Shown here one piece after another: positions 23,745 to 33,118 of a stretch of DNA of 64,000 nucleotides (within the stretch, counting starts at the first letter, position 1; every line of letters starts with the position of its first letter). The stretch spans positions 2,197,283 through 2,261,282 of the forward strand of contig NZ_CP072800.1 in assembly GCF_017901155.1 (NCBI RefSeq), given 5' to 3'. The notes beneath the pieces were generated by a model. That model saw only the letters and a list, made by a program, of their open reading frames with translations, ran no database searches and was not told the origin of the DNA. This DNA comes from Candidatus Thiothrix anitrata (GTDB lineage: Bacteria > Pseudomonadota > Gammaproteobacteria > Thiotrichales > Thiotrichaceae). Made by a program: the position numbers and the translations under genes.

Positions 23745-24200
23745 TTAGTAAGCCATTTGCTTTTCTTTGATTTCTTGCGTGGTTTTACAGTCGATGCACA
23801 GTTCGGCAGTAGGGCGGACTTCTAAACGTTGCAAGCCGATTTCAATGCCGCAGGCATCGCAGTAGCCGTAATCGTCTTCATCCAAACGTGCGATGGTTTT
23901 TTCAATTTTGCGGATCAGTTTACGTTCGCGGTCACGCGCCCGTAGTTCCAATGCGAATTCTTCTTCCTGTGTGGCGCGGTCGGCGGGGTCTGAAAAGTTA
24001 GTTGCGTCTTCCTTCATATGGTCAACCGTGCGGTCAACTTCTTCCATCAGGGATTTCTTCCATGCAACAAGGATGCTACGAAAATGCTGTAATTGCTTTT
24101 CGTTCATATATTCTTCACCGGGTTCCGGGATATAAGGTTCAATCCCGTCAACTGGTAACGCTGACTTCCGTGTCATATAGGTTACATTGTCAGTTGCCAT
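23745..24200 (-). CDS. dksA: RNA polymerase-binding transcription factor DksA
   Basis: 151 residues. It has a coiled-coil stem with acidic tip (DPADRATQEEEFALELR) and a C4 zinc finger (CDACG...CIDC) near the C-terminus. It binds the RNA polymerase secondary channel and mediates the stringent response with ppGpp. The start at 24200 (MATDNVTY) follows GGAGAC; an upstream in-frame start at 24215 is less likely. It is followed by gluQ in the same transcript. Confidence 0.96.
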   Translation of the reverse strand: MATDNVTYMTRKSALPVDGIEPYIPEPGEEYMNEKQLQHFRSILVAWKKSLMEEVDRTVDHMKEDATNFSDPADRATQEEEFALELRARDRERKLIRKIEKTIARLDEDDYGYCDACGIEIGLQRLEVRPTAELCIDCKTTQEIKEKQMAY

Positions 24201-24347
24201 TTTTGTCTCCAACAAGCTGATTGGGCAAGGCTTATGTGTCGTTGCGGACGGTTACACCTTGCGGTTGAGTAAGGCGATAATGGCCGCGAAATTTGCGCGG
24301 CGAATTGTAGCCGAAATTTATAATAAGTGCATCATTTCCTTTAATAT

Positions 24348-25136
24348 TCACATAAAGCGAAATTGAAAACGCACTGCTTCACTACCGGGATCCGATATGT
24401 TGAGTAATAATTCACTGGGAACACCCGGTTGGATGGGTTCGTCCTGAAAGTTTTTTATGTATTCGCCGGGGTAAATCGCCGCAATGCCATGACATTATTG
24501 TTCTTGTCCAAGAAGCTGATTTCCACTAACGGGTAGGGCTGGGCAAACACCGCTTCGTTTTGAATCGACAGGCTAATGGTCAGCACGCCCGGCGTGTTGG
24601 GGTGCGAATACACATTACGGCTCAATAAGTTAATCTTCTGCAAATCACGCGGCAAGCGAATTTCACACCCTAAGGTGACGAGCACAGTTGACGTGTCATG
24701 TTTGCCGTTAGCGGGTATTTTGCCAACCAGTTACGGCTGCTGTAAGCCAGTTGCAACAACAGCAGTAATGCCAGCGCGGTAACACCAATGATCAACAATA
24801 AGCGCGAGGTAAATACACGTCGAGGGTGATGTTGATATATGGGCTTGAAAGGTTGCGGATTTGTTGGCGGCTGCGTGCGCTGATTTTTTACTGAAAAAAC
24901 CTTTGTCAAATTCGGTTTCTGATGATTTATTAGTAGTTAATACTTCAGCCAAGTCGGTCATCTGCTGCATTACCCGTTGGGGCGAAACGCCGTTCTTCCG
25001 GCAAGGTAGTGCTCAGGCTTTTCATGGCATCAAAAATGGTATCGCACTCACCACAACGGAGTAGCCTCTGAGCGGCAGTTAGCTCCTTCATGGTGACCCG
25101 AAAAATTGCCTTGCAGTGACTACACTGTGTATACAT
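24348..25136 (-). pseudogene. Zinc-ribbon/DUF3426 protein gene with four frameshifts
   Basis: Minus-strand pieces in successive frames join into one recognisable protein. An MJ0042-type zinc ribbon (CSHCKAIFRV...LLRCGECDTIFDAM, from 25136) is followed by a linker, a membrane span (RLLLIIGVTALALLLLLQLAY), and DUF3426 blocks (GCEIRLPRDLQKINLLSRNV, then EYIKNF...PIQPGVPSELLLNISDPGS). The frame changes near 24975, within the T6/A6 runs near 24890, near 24690 and near 24475. The last can be repaired by one added G after CCCCG, and the second lies at homopolymers. The neighbour prmA is the usual neighbour of this family. It is either genuinely decayed or affected by consensus errors. Confidence 0.8.
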
Positions 25137-25249
25137 GACTCCGTGCCATTAAGGGTTGTCGTCTTATTCTAGTCCGCTATAATGACGAATTTCATATGTC
25201 GAATGGGGGTAAAATATCAGCGAAGTCCTTATGTGGGCAAAAATAGAGA

Positions 25250-26131
25250 CTAACGGTAGATTCCTGTTACCCTGATCCAATCGTCTTTTTGGACGATGCT
25301 AAAGTCATCTAATGCAGGTTTATAAGCATTTTCAATAGATTCAGCCTGTTCCGCCAAAATGCCGGACAATACTAGCTTACTACCGGGGTGCATTGCCGAC
25401 AGTAACGCAGGTGCTAACTCGACCAACGGCCCCGCTAAAATGTTAGCCATGACCACATCATAGGTTTGTTTGGGCAGTTTTTCCGGGTAACAGGTGTGCA
25501 ATAGCGCAGGGTCAATGCTGTTACGTTCGGCATTGTCTTGGGTCGCCAGCAGTGCTTGCGGGTCAATGTCCGTGCCCACTGCGTGTTTCGCACCGAGTTT
25601 GAGTGCGGCAATGGCAAGCACGCCAGAGCCGCAGCCGTAATCCAGCACTTCCTGCCCTGCCACGTCCTGTCCGTCCAGCCACTCAAGGCACAGCGCGGTG
25701 GTTGGGTGCGTGCCTGTGCCAAATGCCAAACCGGGGTCAAGCAACAGTTTTACGCTGTCATCGTCGGGGATTTCAAACCAACTGGGGTAAATCCACAAAC
25801 GTTTACCGAAGCACATGGGTTGGAAGCTATCCATCCAAGCGCGTTCCCACGGCTGATCTTCGACGATCTCATACAGCACGGATTCGATTTGCCAGTCGGC
25901 TTTGCGCGTTTCCAGCAGTAACTGCAAGGCGTTGAGGTCGGTATCTTCCTCATACAATGCAGTGACCACCAGATTGTTCCACAAGCGCATTTCGCCGGGA
26001 CGTGGTTCGAGGATGGGATCATCTTCCGCATCCTGCCAAGTGATGGAAACCGCTCCCACGGCTTCCATCGTATCCACGACCACTTCCTGATGAGAGGACG
26101 TGGTATGACAAACCAATTGCTGCCAGCTCAT
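25250..26131 (-). CDS. prmA: Ribosomal protein L11 methyltransferase
   Basis: SAM-dependent trimethylation of ribosomal protein L11. 293 residues, standard length. The N-terminal substrate domain contains EDQPWERAWMDSFQP. The methyltransferase core has LDPGLAFGTGTHPTTALCLEWL, the SAM loop VLDYGCGSGVLAIAALKLGA and the NPPY-like MANILAGPL. The start abuts the accC stop (shared base at 26131), so it is co-transcribed with accC. Confidence 0.96.
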   Translation of the reverse strand: MSWQQLVCHTTSSHQEVVVDTMEAVGAVSITWQDAEDDPILEPRPGEMRLWNNLVVTALYEEDTDLNALQLLLETRKADWQIESVLYEIVEDQPWERAWMDSFQPMCFGKRLWIYPSWFEIPDDDSVKLLLDPGLAFGTGTHPTTALCLEWLDGQDVAGQEVLDYGCGSGVLAIAALKLGAKHAVGTDIDPQALLATQDNAERNSIDPALLHTCYPEKLPKQTYDVVMANILAGPLVELAPALLSAMHPGSKLVLSGILAEQAESIENAYKPALDDFSIVQKDDWIRVTGIYR

Positions 26132-27477
26132 TATTTATGCATTCCCAACATTTTTTCGAGGTAGTGAATATCAGCACCACCAGCACGGAACGCGGGGTCT
26201 TCCATAATGCGGGTTTGCAGCGGGATATTGGTTTTAATGCCTTCGATGACCATTTCGCTGAGTGCGCCGTGCATCCGATTGATCGCGGTTTCGCGGTCTT
26301 GCCCGTGGACAATCAGCTTGCCGATCATGGAGTCGTAATACGGTGGCACGCTGTAATCGGCGTAAATGTGCGAATCCACGCGCACACCCAAGCCACCCGG
26401 TACGTGATAACGGGTAATCTTGCCCGGTGACGGTGCAAACGTTTGTGGGTCTTCAGCATTGATGCGGCACTCAATCGCGTGACCGTTGACTTTGATGTCT
26501 TCCTGACGTAACGCCAGCACTTCGCCGGAGGCAATCAGCAATTGCTGCTTCACCAAATCCACGCCAGTGATCAGTTCCGTGACCGGATGTTCAACCTGCA
26601 AACGGGTATTCATTTCGATGAAATAGAATTCGCCGTCTTCGTACAGAAATTCAAACGTACCCGCGCCACGGTAGCCGATTTTGCGGCAGGCTTCGGCAAC
26701 ACGGTTGCCAATGCGGGCGCGTTGCTCTTCGGTAATGAACGGGGCAGGGGCTTCTTCCACCACTTTTTGGTTACGGCGTTGCATTGAGCAATCGCGTTCG
26801 CACAAGTGAATCGCATTGCCGTGGGAATCTGCCAATACTTGCAGTTCGATGTGACGCGGGCGTTGCAGGAATTTTTCCATGAATACCACGTCGTTACCAA
26901 ACGCGGCTTTGGCTTCGGCACGGGTGAGGGTAACGGCTGCCACCAGTTCGTCAGCAGAATGCACCACGCGCATCCCACGACCGCCGCCACCGCCGGTTGC
27001 TTTGACGATTAACGGGTAGCCAATGCGCGTTCCCATTTTGAGAATTTCTTCGGGGTCTTCGGGTGTGCCACCTTCAGAGCCGGGGACGCACGGAACGCCA
27101 GCGGCAATCATTGCGTCTTTTGCTGAAATCTTGTCACCCATCAGGCGAATGGTGTCCGCACGCGGGCCAATGAAAATGAAACCGCTGGATTCGACGCGCT
27201 CGGCAAAATCGGCGTTTTCAGACAAAAAGCCATAGCCGGGGTGAATCGCATCTGCACCCGTGACTTCCGCCGCGCTGATAATCGCAGGGATGTTCAGGTA
27301 ACTATCAGTGGAACGTGGCTGGCCAATGCACACGGATTCATCGGCAAGACGCACGTGCTTGAGGTCACGGTCAGCGGTGGAATGCACTGCGACCGTTTTA
27401 ATGCCGAGTTCACGGCAACCACGCAAGATACGCAGGGCAATTTCGCCCCGGTTTGCGATCAGTACTTTCTTCAACAT
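26131..27477 (-). CDS. accC: Acetyl-CoA carboxylase, biotin carboxylase subunit
   Basis: ATP-dependent carboxylation of biotin on AccB, the first step of fatty-acid synthesis. 448 residues. Features are [21 protein letters not shown]-grasp loop [14 protein letters not shown], the biotin/bicarbonate region [14 protein letters not shown] and the lid. It is distinct from the N-terminal domain of the pyruvate carboxylase at 2.1 kb. It lies 35 bp after accB in the aroQ-accB-accC-prmA operon. Confidence 0.98.
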   Translation of the reverse strand: MLKKVLIANRGEIALRILRGCRELGIKTVAVHSTADRDLKHVRLADESVCIGQPRSTDSYLNIPAIISAAEVTGADAIHPGYGFLSENADFAERVESSGFIFIGPRADTIRLMGDKISAKDAMIAAGVPCVPGSEGGTPEDPEEILKMGTRIGYPLIVKATGGGGGRGMRVVHSADELVAAVTLTRAEAKAAFGNDVVFMEKFLQRPRHIELQVLADSHGNAIHLCERDCSMQRRNQKVVEEAPAPFITEEQRARIGNRVAEACRKIGYRGAGTFEFLYEDGEFYFIEMNTRLQVEHPVTELITGVDLVKQQLLIASGEVLALRQEDIKVNGHAIECRINAEDPQTFAPSPGKITRYHVPGGLGVRVDSHIYADYSVPPYYDSMIGKLIVHGQDRETAINRMHGALSEMVIEGIKTNIPLQTRIMEDPAFRAGGADIHYLEKMLGMHK

Positions 27478-27512
27478 ATTCTCACCTCAACGGTGTTACT
27501 TAATCACAAACG

Positions 27513-27977
27513 TTATTCAACGATGAACAGCGGCTGCCCGAATTCGACAGGTTGTTCGTTCTCAACCAAAATGGCTTTGATGACACCGGACACATCGGAT
27601 TGAATCTGGTTGAGCATTTTCATTGCTTCGATAATGCACAGGGTGTCGCCAACTTTGACGCTTTGCCCGACTTCAGCAAAGGGTTTAGCAGTTGGTGAAG
27701 AGGCGCGGTAAAACGTGCCAACCATTGGCGATTCGACCACGTGGCCTGACGGTGCGGCGGCGGCAGTGTGGACTTCTGCTGGTGCGGCGGCGGCAACAGG
27801 TGCAGCGTGACCAACAGGTGGTGGTGTGTAGAAGTGCTGTGGCGCGGCATTAGTCATCATGCCGGAATTCAGGCGGCTAATGCGCACGGAATCTTCGCCT
27901 TCTTTGATTTCAATTTCGGCAACATCGCTGCCTTCGAGTAACTGGATGAGTTTTTGTATTTTACGCACGTCCATCAT
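27513..27977 (-). CDS. accB: Biotin carboxyl carrier protein of acetyl-CoA carboxylase
   Basis: 154 residues. The N-terminal helical part ([27 protein letters not shown]) is followed by an Ala/Pro-rich linker (about 50-80). The C-terminal biotinyl domain carries the biotinylated Lys in [11 protein letters not shown]. The start overlaps the aroQ 3' end by 17 bp, indicating coupling. Confidence 0.97.
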   Translation of the reverse strand: MMDVRKIQKLIQLLEGSDVAEIEIKEGEDSVRISRLNSGMMTNAAPQHFYTPPPVGHAAPVAAAAPAEVHTAAAAPSGHVVESPMVGTFYRASSPTAKPFAEVGQSVKVGDTLCIIEAMKMLNQIQSDVSGVIKAILVENEQPVEFGQPLFIVE

Positions 27978-28437
27978 GGGGTAACGCCTTTGTCATGTTT
28001 GTTGAGGTTTTCTGTATAGCGGCATACAGTGCAAGTTCATAGCCTACGGCTCCTAAGCCTAGAATCACGCCTTCAGCAATATCGGAAAGATACGAATGGT
28101 GGCGGAAAGATTCGCGGCGGTGCACGTTGGATAAATGGATTTCAATAAAGGGTATAGCAACGCCCAACAGCGCATCTCGCAATGCAATGCTGGTGTGTGT
28201 ATAAGCACCGGGATTGATGATAATGAATTCGACACCTTCATCCATTGCCAAATGAATGCGGTCAACCAAAGCCCCTTCCGTGTTGTTCTGGTAACAAAGC
28301 AGGGTTTGCCCCCGTTCTGTTGCGAGTGCCGTAAGGTTTGACTCGATTTGTGGCAGGCTTAGGCTACCGTAGTGTCCGGGTTCACGCTTTCCCAAGAGGT
28401 TAAGGTTTGGCCCGTTTAGCAAGAGGATAGTCGCCAT
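27961..28437 (-). CDS. aroQ: 3-dehydroquinate dehydratase, type II
   Basis: Third step of the shikimate pathway. About 158 residues with [21 protein letters not shown], the lid Tyr, [18 protein letters not shown] and [18 protein letters not shown]. The enzyme forms a dodecamer. The start at 28437 (MATILL) is preferred. It is the first gene of the aroQ-accB-accC-prmA cluster, an arrangement common in gammaproteobacteria. Confidence 0.96.
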   Translation of the reverse strand: MATILLLNGPNLNLLGKREPGHYGSLSLPQIESNLTALATERGQTLLCYQNNTEGALVDRIHLAMDEGVEFIIINPGAYTHTSIALRDALLGVAIPFIEIHLSNVHRRESFRHHSYLSDIAEGVILGLGAVGYELALYAAIQKTSTNMTKALPHDGRA

Positions 28438-28548
28438 TAGCAATCCGCCCTTTCGTCGCAGATACCCATAAAATCACCTGATTCTACACCGAACTGCGGC
28501 GATATGCAGCAATTCGGTGCGAAAAGCGTGAATTTAGTCCTGATTGAC

Positions 28549-30057
28549 TTAACGTCCCTTGAACAAGGAGCCTAGAAGACCGCGCACAATTTGCGTGCCG
28601 ATACGCCGTCCTGCACTGGAGGTGGCGGCTTTGACTGCATTCTTCAATAAACCTTCGGCAATGTCGCCCATGAAGCTGCCTTCGTCGGCTTCACGTTTGC
28701 TGCTGGTTTCGTAACGACGCACGGTTTTACGTTCTGCGGCTGCGGCTTCTTCCGTGGCAGCTTCGGCGGTGGCTTGTTCTGTGCGTTTTTGCAGCATTTC
28801 GTAAGCTGATTCACGGTCGAGACTATTGTCGTAACGTCCGCTGAAAGGACTGGTGCGCAACAGTTCCGCACGCTCACCATCAGTGACAGGCCCGATGCGT
28901 GATTGCGGCGGGCGAATCAAGGTGCGTTGCACAATGCTCGGCGTGCCTTTGTCTTCCAACACGGAAACCAAGGCTTCACCAACGCCCATTTCCATAATGG
29001 TTTCAGCCACATCCAGCTTGGGATTTTGGCGGAAGGTTTCAGCAGCGGTACGCACCGCCTTTTGGTCACGTGGGGTAAAGGCGCGTAAGGCGTGTTGGAT
29101 GCGATTGCCGAGCTGCCCCAAGACGGACTCAGGCACATCCAGCGGAGTCTGGGTAATGAAATAAATGCCGACACCTTTGGAGCGGATTAACTTCACTACC
29201 TGTTCGACTTTTTCGACCAAGGCTTTGGGTGCGCCATTAAACAGCAAGTGGGCTTCGTCGAAGAAAAACACCAGTCGCGGTTTATCCATATCGCCGACTT
29301 CGGGCAGATTTTCAAACAACTCGGACAGCAGCCACAATAAGAAGGTGGCGTATAAACGCGGGGTATTGATGAGTTTATCAGCAGCAAGGATATTAACGTT
29401 ACCGTAACCGCCCGCTCCCGTGCGCATAAAGTCCCACAAATCGAGTGCCGGTTCGCCGAAGAAGTTTTCCGCGCCTTGCTGTTCTAATACCAGCAATTGC
29501 CGCTGAATCGCTCCAATCGAGGCGGAACTGACATTGCCATAAGCCCCTTGAAACTCTTTGCTGTTGGTACTCATGTACTGGAGGATGGCGCGTAAATCCT
29601 TCATATCCAGCAGCAACATGCCTTGGTCGTCGGCAAATTTGAACGCAATGTTTAACACGCCTTCCTGGGTGTCGTTCAAATCGAGCAAGCGAGCCAGTAA
29701 CAGCGGCCCCATGTCGGAAACCGTGGCACGAATCGGATGCCCGCGTTCACCTGCCAAATCCCAAATAACGGTGGGACAGCCTTCAAAACGGAAATCCGTA
29801 ATGCCAATTTTTTCGACGCGCTCATCCACTTTGGGATGTGCCGCGCCGGGTTTGCTAATGCCGGTTAAATCGCCTTTGATGTCCGCCATGAATACGGGGA
29901 CACCCATACGTGAAAACCCTTCCGCCAGCACTTGCAGCGAAATGGTTTTACCTGTCCCCGTCGCACCGGCAATCAGACCGTGGCGGTTGGCAAAGCGCGG
30001 GCTGAGATGAACCAGTGTTTCACCTTTACCGATCAGGATTCCGGTTTGTTCTGACAT
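28549..30057 (-). CDS. HerA-like ATPase (DUF853/YjgR family)
   Basis: 502 residues. Walker A GATGTGKTIS (around 31-40), a Walker B-like LVFFFDEAHLLF (around 262-273) and a C-terminal hydrophobic/glycine segment (AVKAATSSAGRRIGTQIVRGLLGSLFKGR). The family resembles the HerA/FtsK-type helicase C-terminal region; the biological role is not established. It stands alone, with 66 bp to the gene upstream on the same strand. Confidence 0.9.
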   Translation of the reverse strand: MSEQTGILIGKGETLVHLSPRFANRHGLIAGATGTGKTISLQVLAEGFSRMGVPVFMADIKGDLTGISKPGAAHPKVDERVEKIGITDFRFEGCPTVIWDLAGERGHPIRATVSDMGPLLLARLLDLNDTQEGVLNIAFKFADDQGMLLLDMKDLRAILQYMSTNSKEFQGAYGNVSSASIGAIQRQLLVLEQQGAENFFGEPALDLWDFMRTGAGGYGNVNILAADKLINTPRLYATFLLWLLSELFENLPEVGDMDKPRLVFFFDEAHLLFNGAPKALVEKVEQVVKLIRSKGVGIYFITQTPLDVPESVLGQLGNRIQHALRAFTPRDQKAVRTAAETFRQNPKLDVAETIMEMGVGEALVSVLEDKGTPSIVQRTLIRPPQSRIGPVTDGERAELLRTSPFSGRYDNSLDRESAYEMLQKRTEQATAEAATEEAAAAERKTVRRYETSSKREADEGSFMGDIAEGLLKNAVKAATSSAGRRIGTQIVRGLLGSLFKGR

Positions 30058-30124
30058 GATTACTCCTTTGTTTCTGCATCGTTTTTGTATGGGTCACAGT
30101 CTAGCAGGAAATGTCCTAGGGTCT

Positions 30125-31057
30125 CTAGGGCAGCCCTAATTTTCGCAAGGTTTCGAGGGTGATAGCACCCGATGCCAAGCGATTGTCTTGTTGGAAATGG
30201 GTAAGCGCGGTGCGGGTAGCGGTGTCGATTGCGCCACTGGCTTTGCCGGTGTCGTAACCCAGTTGTTGCAGGCGTTGCTGTAAACGGCTGATCAATGCGG
30301 GGTCAGCTTCGGTTTCGCACAATACCGGCATTTTGATGAAGCGTTCGGCTTGCACTTTGCGCGATACCGGGACTTGCTGGCTTTGTTCGGGTTGCGGCGT
30401 GGTAACGAGTTTTGCGGCTTGTTCCACCCGGCCTAACGGGATGCTTGCGTAAACAGCGGGTATTTCTTTGCGCACGACTTTGGCAGGTTCGACCAATACT
30501 TTGCGGGTTACGGTTTGGGTTTTACCCGGAATCACGCGCTTAACGGTACGCGCTGGGGTGGCAATCAGTTCACGGGTGACTTCTTGGTATTCTGCCGGGG
30601 TTTCGAGCAAACACGCGGGCGGAATGTTGCTGGCATCGTCGCTCACGACGGGGGCGCAGGCAGGGTTCCACTGTACGCTGGCTTCCTTGGTTTTAACGCG
30701 CTTGGTTTCGGTGCGGTAAGTCGCGGGAAACGTTTCGACTTCGGTGCGTTCACGTTCGATTTCGACGGTTTCGGTGACTTCATCGAACACTGCCGGAATG
30801 ATTTCGTATTCCACGTAAGCGTCCGCGACTTTGATTTTACGTTCGCCGTAACCCAGTTGTACGGGGGTGGTTTGGTAAAGCGGGCTGCCCTCAAAAGTCA
30901 CGACTTTTTCTTCAGCCGCCTGAAATACCCCCGGAACCAATACTTGCGCGTAACAAGTGGTATCCACTGTTGTAGTCGTCGCCGGGTTCGCCATCAGGGT
31001 GTTACTGGCGGTAAGTCCGCTCGTCAGTAGCGTGGTTAAAATCATTGCTGTTTTCAT
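30125..31057 (-). CDS. Exported protein with C-terminal peptidoglycan-binding domain
   Basis: About 310 residues from the ATG at 31057. A signal peptide (AMILTTLLTSGLTASNTLMA) precedes a Glu/Val-rich region with recurring 'xIPAVY/xxPATY' and 'VxRxVxVEPAKVVRKEIP' units between about 30 and 230. These look like degenerate repeats forming beta structure. The C-terminal 65 residues are a PG_binding_1 domain (LISRLQQRLQQLGYDTGKASG, ALTHFQQDNRLASG). It is probably periplasmic or cell-wall associated. It is divergent from holA. A longer reading frame reaches 31204 but would bury the signal peptide. Confidence 0.8.
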   Translation of the reverse strand: MKTAMILTTLLTSGLTASNTLMANPATTTTVDTTCYAQVLVPGVFQAAEEKVVTFEGSPLYQTTPVQLGYGERKIKVADAYVEYEIIPAVFDEVTETVEIERERTEVETFPATYRTETKRVKTKEASVQWNPACAPVVSDDASNIPPACLLETPAEYQEVTRELIATPARTVKRVIPGKTQTVTRKVLVEPAKVVRKEIPAVYASIPLGRVEQAAKLVTTPQPEQSQQVPVSRKVQAERFIKMPVLCETEADPALISRLQQRLQQLGYDTGKASGAIDTATRTALTHFQQDNRLASGAITLETLRKLGLP

Positions 31058-31158
31058 GGAGCGCACATTGTCAGGAAAATTGTCACCGATTCTAAACAAA
31101 AACAGCTTCAAAAACCCGATTATGTTACATTTTCGCTTTCTTTTGATTGATTCTTGGT

Positions 31159-32190
31159 ATGCAAGTCCGCGTAGAACAAATTGAAGAACACCTTCGTCAT
31201 ACACTCGCTTCCGTTTATCTGATTGCTGGTGACGAGCCGTTACAAGTCATGGAAGCGGCGGCGGCAGTGCGCAAAGCAGCGACCGAACGCGGTTTTAGCG
31301 AGCGCGATGTTTTTAGCGTCGATGCGCAATTTGACTGGGGCGTGTTGTACGACGCAGCCGGGGCGTTATCGCTGTTTTCTGATAAAAAAATGCTCGATGT
31401 CCGAATGCCAACCTGCAAAGCAGGGCAGTCCGGCACAAAGGCGTTGCAGCATTATCTTGATTATATTCCCAGCGATAAAATCTTACTGATCCAGTCCGGG
31501 CGTTTGGATAAAACCTGCAAAAATGCCGCTTGGGTCAAAAAGCTCGAACAAGTCGGGGTATTGGTGCAAGTGTGGGACTTATCCCCGGCGCAAACTTTGG
31601 CATGGGTGGCACGACGGATGCGCGAAGTCGGTTTACAGCCGGATAACGACGCGGTGCGTTACCTGACCGAGCGGGTTGAGGGTAACTTACTCGCAGCGGT
31701 ACAAGAGATTGGTAAATTATCGCTGCTGTTCGGTAATCGCCCGGTGACGGCGCAAAATATTATGAGCGTGGTGGCGGATAACTCACGTTTCAGCGTGTTT
31801 GATTTGGCGGAAGCGATTTTAGCGCAGGATGCCCGCCGCTTGTGCCACATCATGCAGGTGTTGCAGGAAGAAGAAACCGCAACGCCGTTACTGGTGTGGG
31901 CATTGGCGGATTTATTGCGCCAGCTTTACGACGGTTGCCAGTTGGTGAGTAATAACCAGTCGATTCAGGGCTTGTTGATGCGAATGCCGAAAACCCGCCA
32001 AGGCTTATTTCAAAATGCTTTGCGGCGCATGGCGCGGGCGGATTGGCAGTTACTATTTCATCACGCGGCGTTATTGGATCAGCACAGCAAAGGTGTCGGG
32101 CAAGATGTGTCGCGTCATCCGCAGCGGTTGTGGGATGAAATGTTGGCGATGGCGTTGCTGTTGGCGGGTAAGCCGGTGATGCGGGGGTAA
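31159..32190 (+). CDS. holA: DNA polymerase III delta subunit
   Basis: Clamp-loader subunit that opens the sliding clamp. 343 residues with VYLIAGDEPLQVMEAAAAVRKAA at the N-terminus, FSDKKMLDVR, LLIQSGRLDKTCKNAAWVKKLEQ and the C-terminal collar helices. The ATG at 31159 gives the normal length. In most gammaproteobacteria holA follows leuS-lptE. Here it is about 15 kb away from that pair and is isolated. Confidence 0.95.
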   Translation: MQVRVEQIEEHLRHTLASVYLIAGDEPLQVMEAAAAVRKAATERGFSERDVFSVDAQFDWGVLYDAAGALSLFSDKKMLDVRMPTCKAGQSGTKALQHYLDYIPSDKILLIQSGRLDKTCKNAAWVKKLEQVGVLVQVWDLSPAQTLAWVARRMREVGLQPDNDAVRYLTERVEGNLLAAVQEIGKLSLLFGNRPVTAQNIMSVVADNSRFSVFDLAEAILAQDARRLCHIMQVLQEEETATPLLVWALADLLRQLYDGCQLVSNNQSIQGLLMRMPKTRQGLFQNALRRMARADWQLLFHHAALLDQHSKGVGQDVSRHPQRLWDEMLAMALLLAGKPVMRG

Positions 32191-32237
32191 GTTTGGCGTG
32201 AGGTCGAGAGTAAAGTTGCTCGGTTGAGATTTCCCCT

Positions 32238-32453
32238 TCATGCGGTGGCATCTTGCAGCAAAAAGTCAATTTCTGCTGATACTTCGTCAGCGGGGTAGTC
32301 AATCATGGGTAGGTTCATGAGGGATAACAGATGACGTAAATCCCGTTTATCCATTTTTAGTAACTCAGCCATTTTGCCCAGCGAGATGTCGCCATTGCAC
32401 CATGCTTGTAAAGAGGGATTATTCCGCAGCTCCCGAATGGCGATGGAGTGCAT
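32238..32453 (-). CDS. UPF0175-family small protein (antitoxin-like)
   Basis: 71 residues. A helix-turn-helix-like core (DISLGKMAELLKMDKRDLRHLLSLMNLP) followed by the 'MIDYPADEVSAEI' tail matches UPF0175, a family often encoded beside a PIN/DUF3368 toxin. No toxin gene follows: holA's stop lies 48 bp beyond its own stop. It therefore appears to be an orphan. Confidence 0.7.
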   Translation of the reverse strand: MHSIAIRELRNNPSLQAWCNGDISLGKMAELLKMDKRDLRHLLSLMNLPMIDYPADEVSAEIDFLLQDATA

Positions 32454-32662
32454 GGCATTACCTTTAGTGCTAGAGGTTACGAGGGTACAAAGGATAATAG
32501 TCCAAATTTGGGAATAACGGAACGCTGTTGAACTTCACCATTAATGCGGCTTTTTTGTTTGCAAATGCGCCGATTATCAGCCACATTCTTAGGCGGGTTG
32601 GGGCAACTCGCGGCGGTTCTTGGAGCAATACTACCGACAATGTACGATATGCGTTATATAGC

Positions 32663-32680
32663 ACGAATCGAACGAATCGT
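32663..32680. repeat. Tandem 9-bp repeat upstream of the Phd-type antitoxin gene
   Basis: ACGAATCGA (32663-32671) is followed immediately by ACGAATCGT (32672-32680), 44 bp before the antitoxin start. Toxin-antitoxin operons are usually autoregulated through short repeats near the promoter. A role as the operator is inferred from position only. Confidence 0.35.
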
Positions 32681-32723
32681 TTAAAATGATCGGTACGTAA
32701 CAGTTCAATAACCGAGGTGTGCC

Positions 32724-32975
32724 ATGCAAACCATGACTGCGAATGAAGCTAAAACTCATTTTGGCGAATTTATCGACAAAGTACAACGGATGCCTATTGG
32801 TGTGATGCGGCGTGGGCGTTTAGTTGGCGTGATGGTATCCGCTGAAGATTACGAGCAAATGCGTAAGTTCTACGCTAACCGTTTATTGCAAACTTTGCGC
32901 AAAGCGGGCGAAGAGGCAACCGCGAAAGGTTTGACCGAAGAAATGTTAGCTGAATTGCTTGCTGATGAAAGTTGA
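32724..32975 (+). CDS. Phd/YefM-family antitoxin
   Basis: 83 residues. The N-terminal DNA-binding part MTANEAKTHFGEFIDKVQRMPIGV...GRLVGVMVSAEDYEQM matches Phd/YefM antitoxins. The helical C-terminus (about 45-83) is the expected toxin-neutralising tail. The end overlaps a truncated PIN-toxin reading frame, so the partner has been lost or reduced. 32454-32723 upstream holds no gene that I can support. Confidence 0.85.
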   Translation: MQTMTANEAKTHFGEFIDKVQRMPIGVMRRGRLVGVMVSAEDYEQMRKFYANRLLQTLRKAGEEATAKGLTEEMLAELLADES

Positions 32976-33051
32976 ACGTGCAGTCGTTGATACGAATGTG
33001 CTGCTGAGTACATTTTCGCCGCGTCAGTGCTGGGAGCGAATACAGCATTAA
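32965..33051 (+). pseudogene. Remnant of a PIN-domain toxin gene
   Basis: Starting at an ATG that overlaps the antitoxin 3' end, the frame reads MKVERAVVDTNVLLSTFSP. This is the opening strand and first acidic residue (VVDTNVLLS) of a COG1569-type PIN toxin. It stops after 28 codons, against about 140 in intact relatives such as the gene at 54705-55136. No continuation is visible in other frames, so most of the toxin has been deleted rather than frameshifted. Confidence 0.65.
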
Positions 33052-33118
33052 CGCTTTTGAACTTTCGTATTAATGCGTTTATCATCCGCGAGCACCCTCA
33101 TAGCACCAAGGTTTTTAC

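Noticed and set aside
24870-24900. Programmed ribosomal frameshifting at the T6/A6 runs of the DUF3426 gene
   Set aside because: Three further frame changes in the same gene would still prevent a full product, so programmed shifting does not rescue it.
32470-32664. 64-codon minus-strand frame between UPF0175 and the Phd antitoxin
   Set aside because: No ribosome binding site, no domain, and it overlaps the likely promoter and repeat region of both neighbours.
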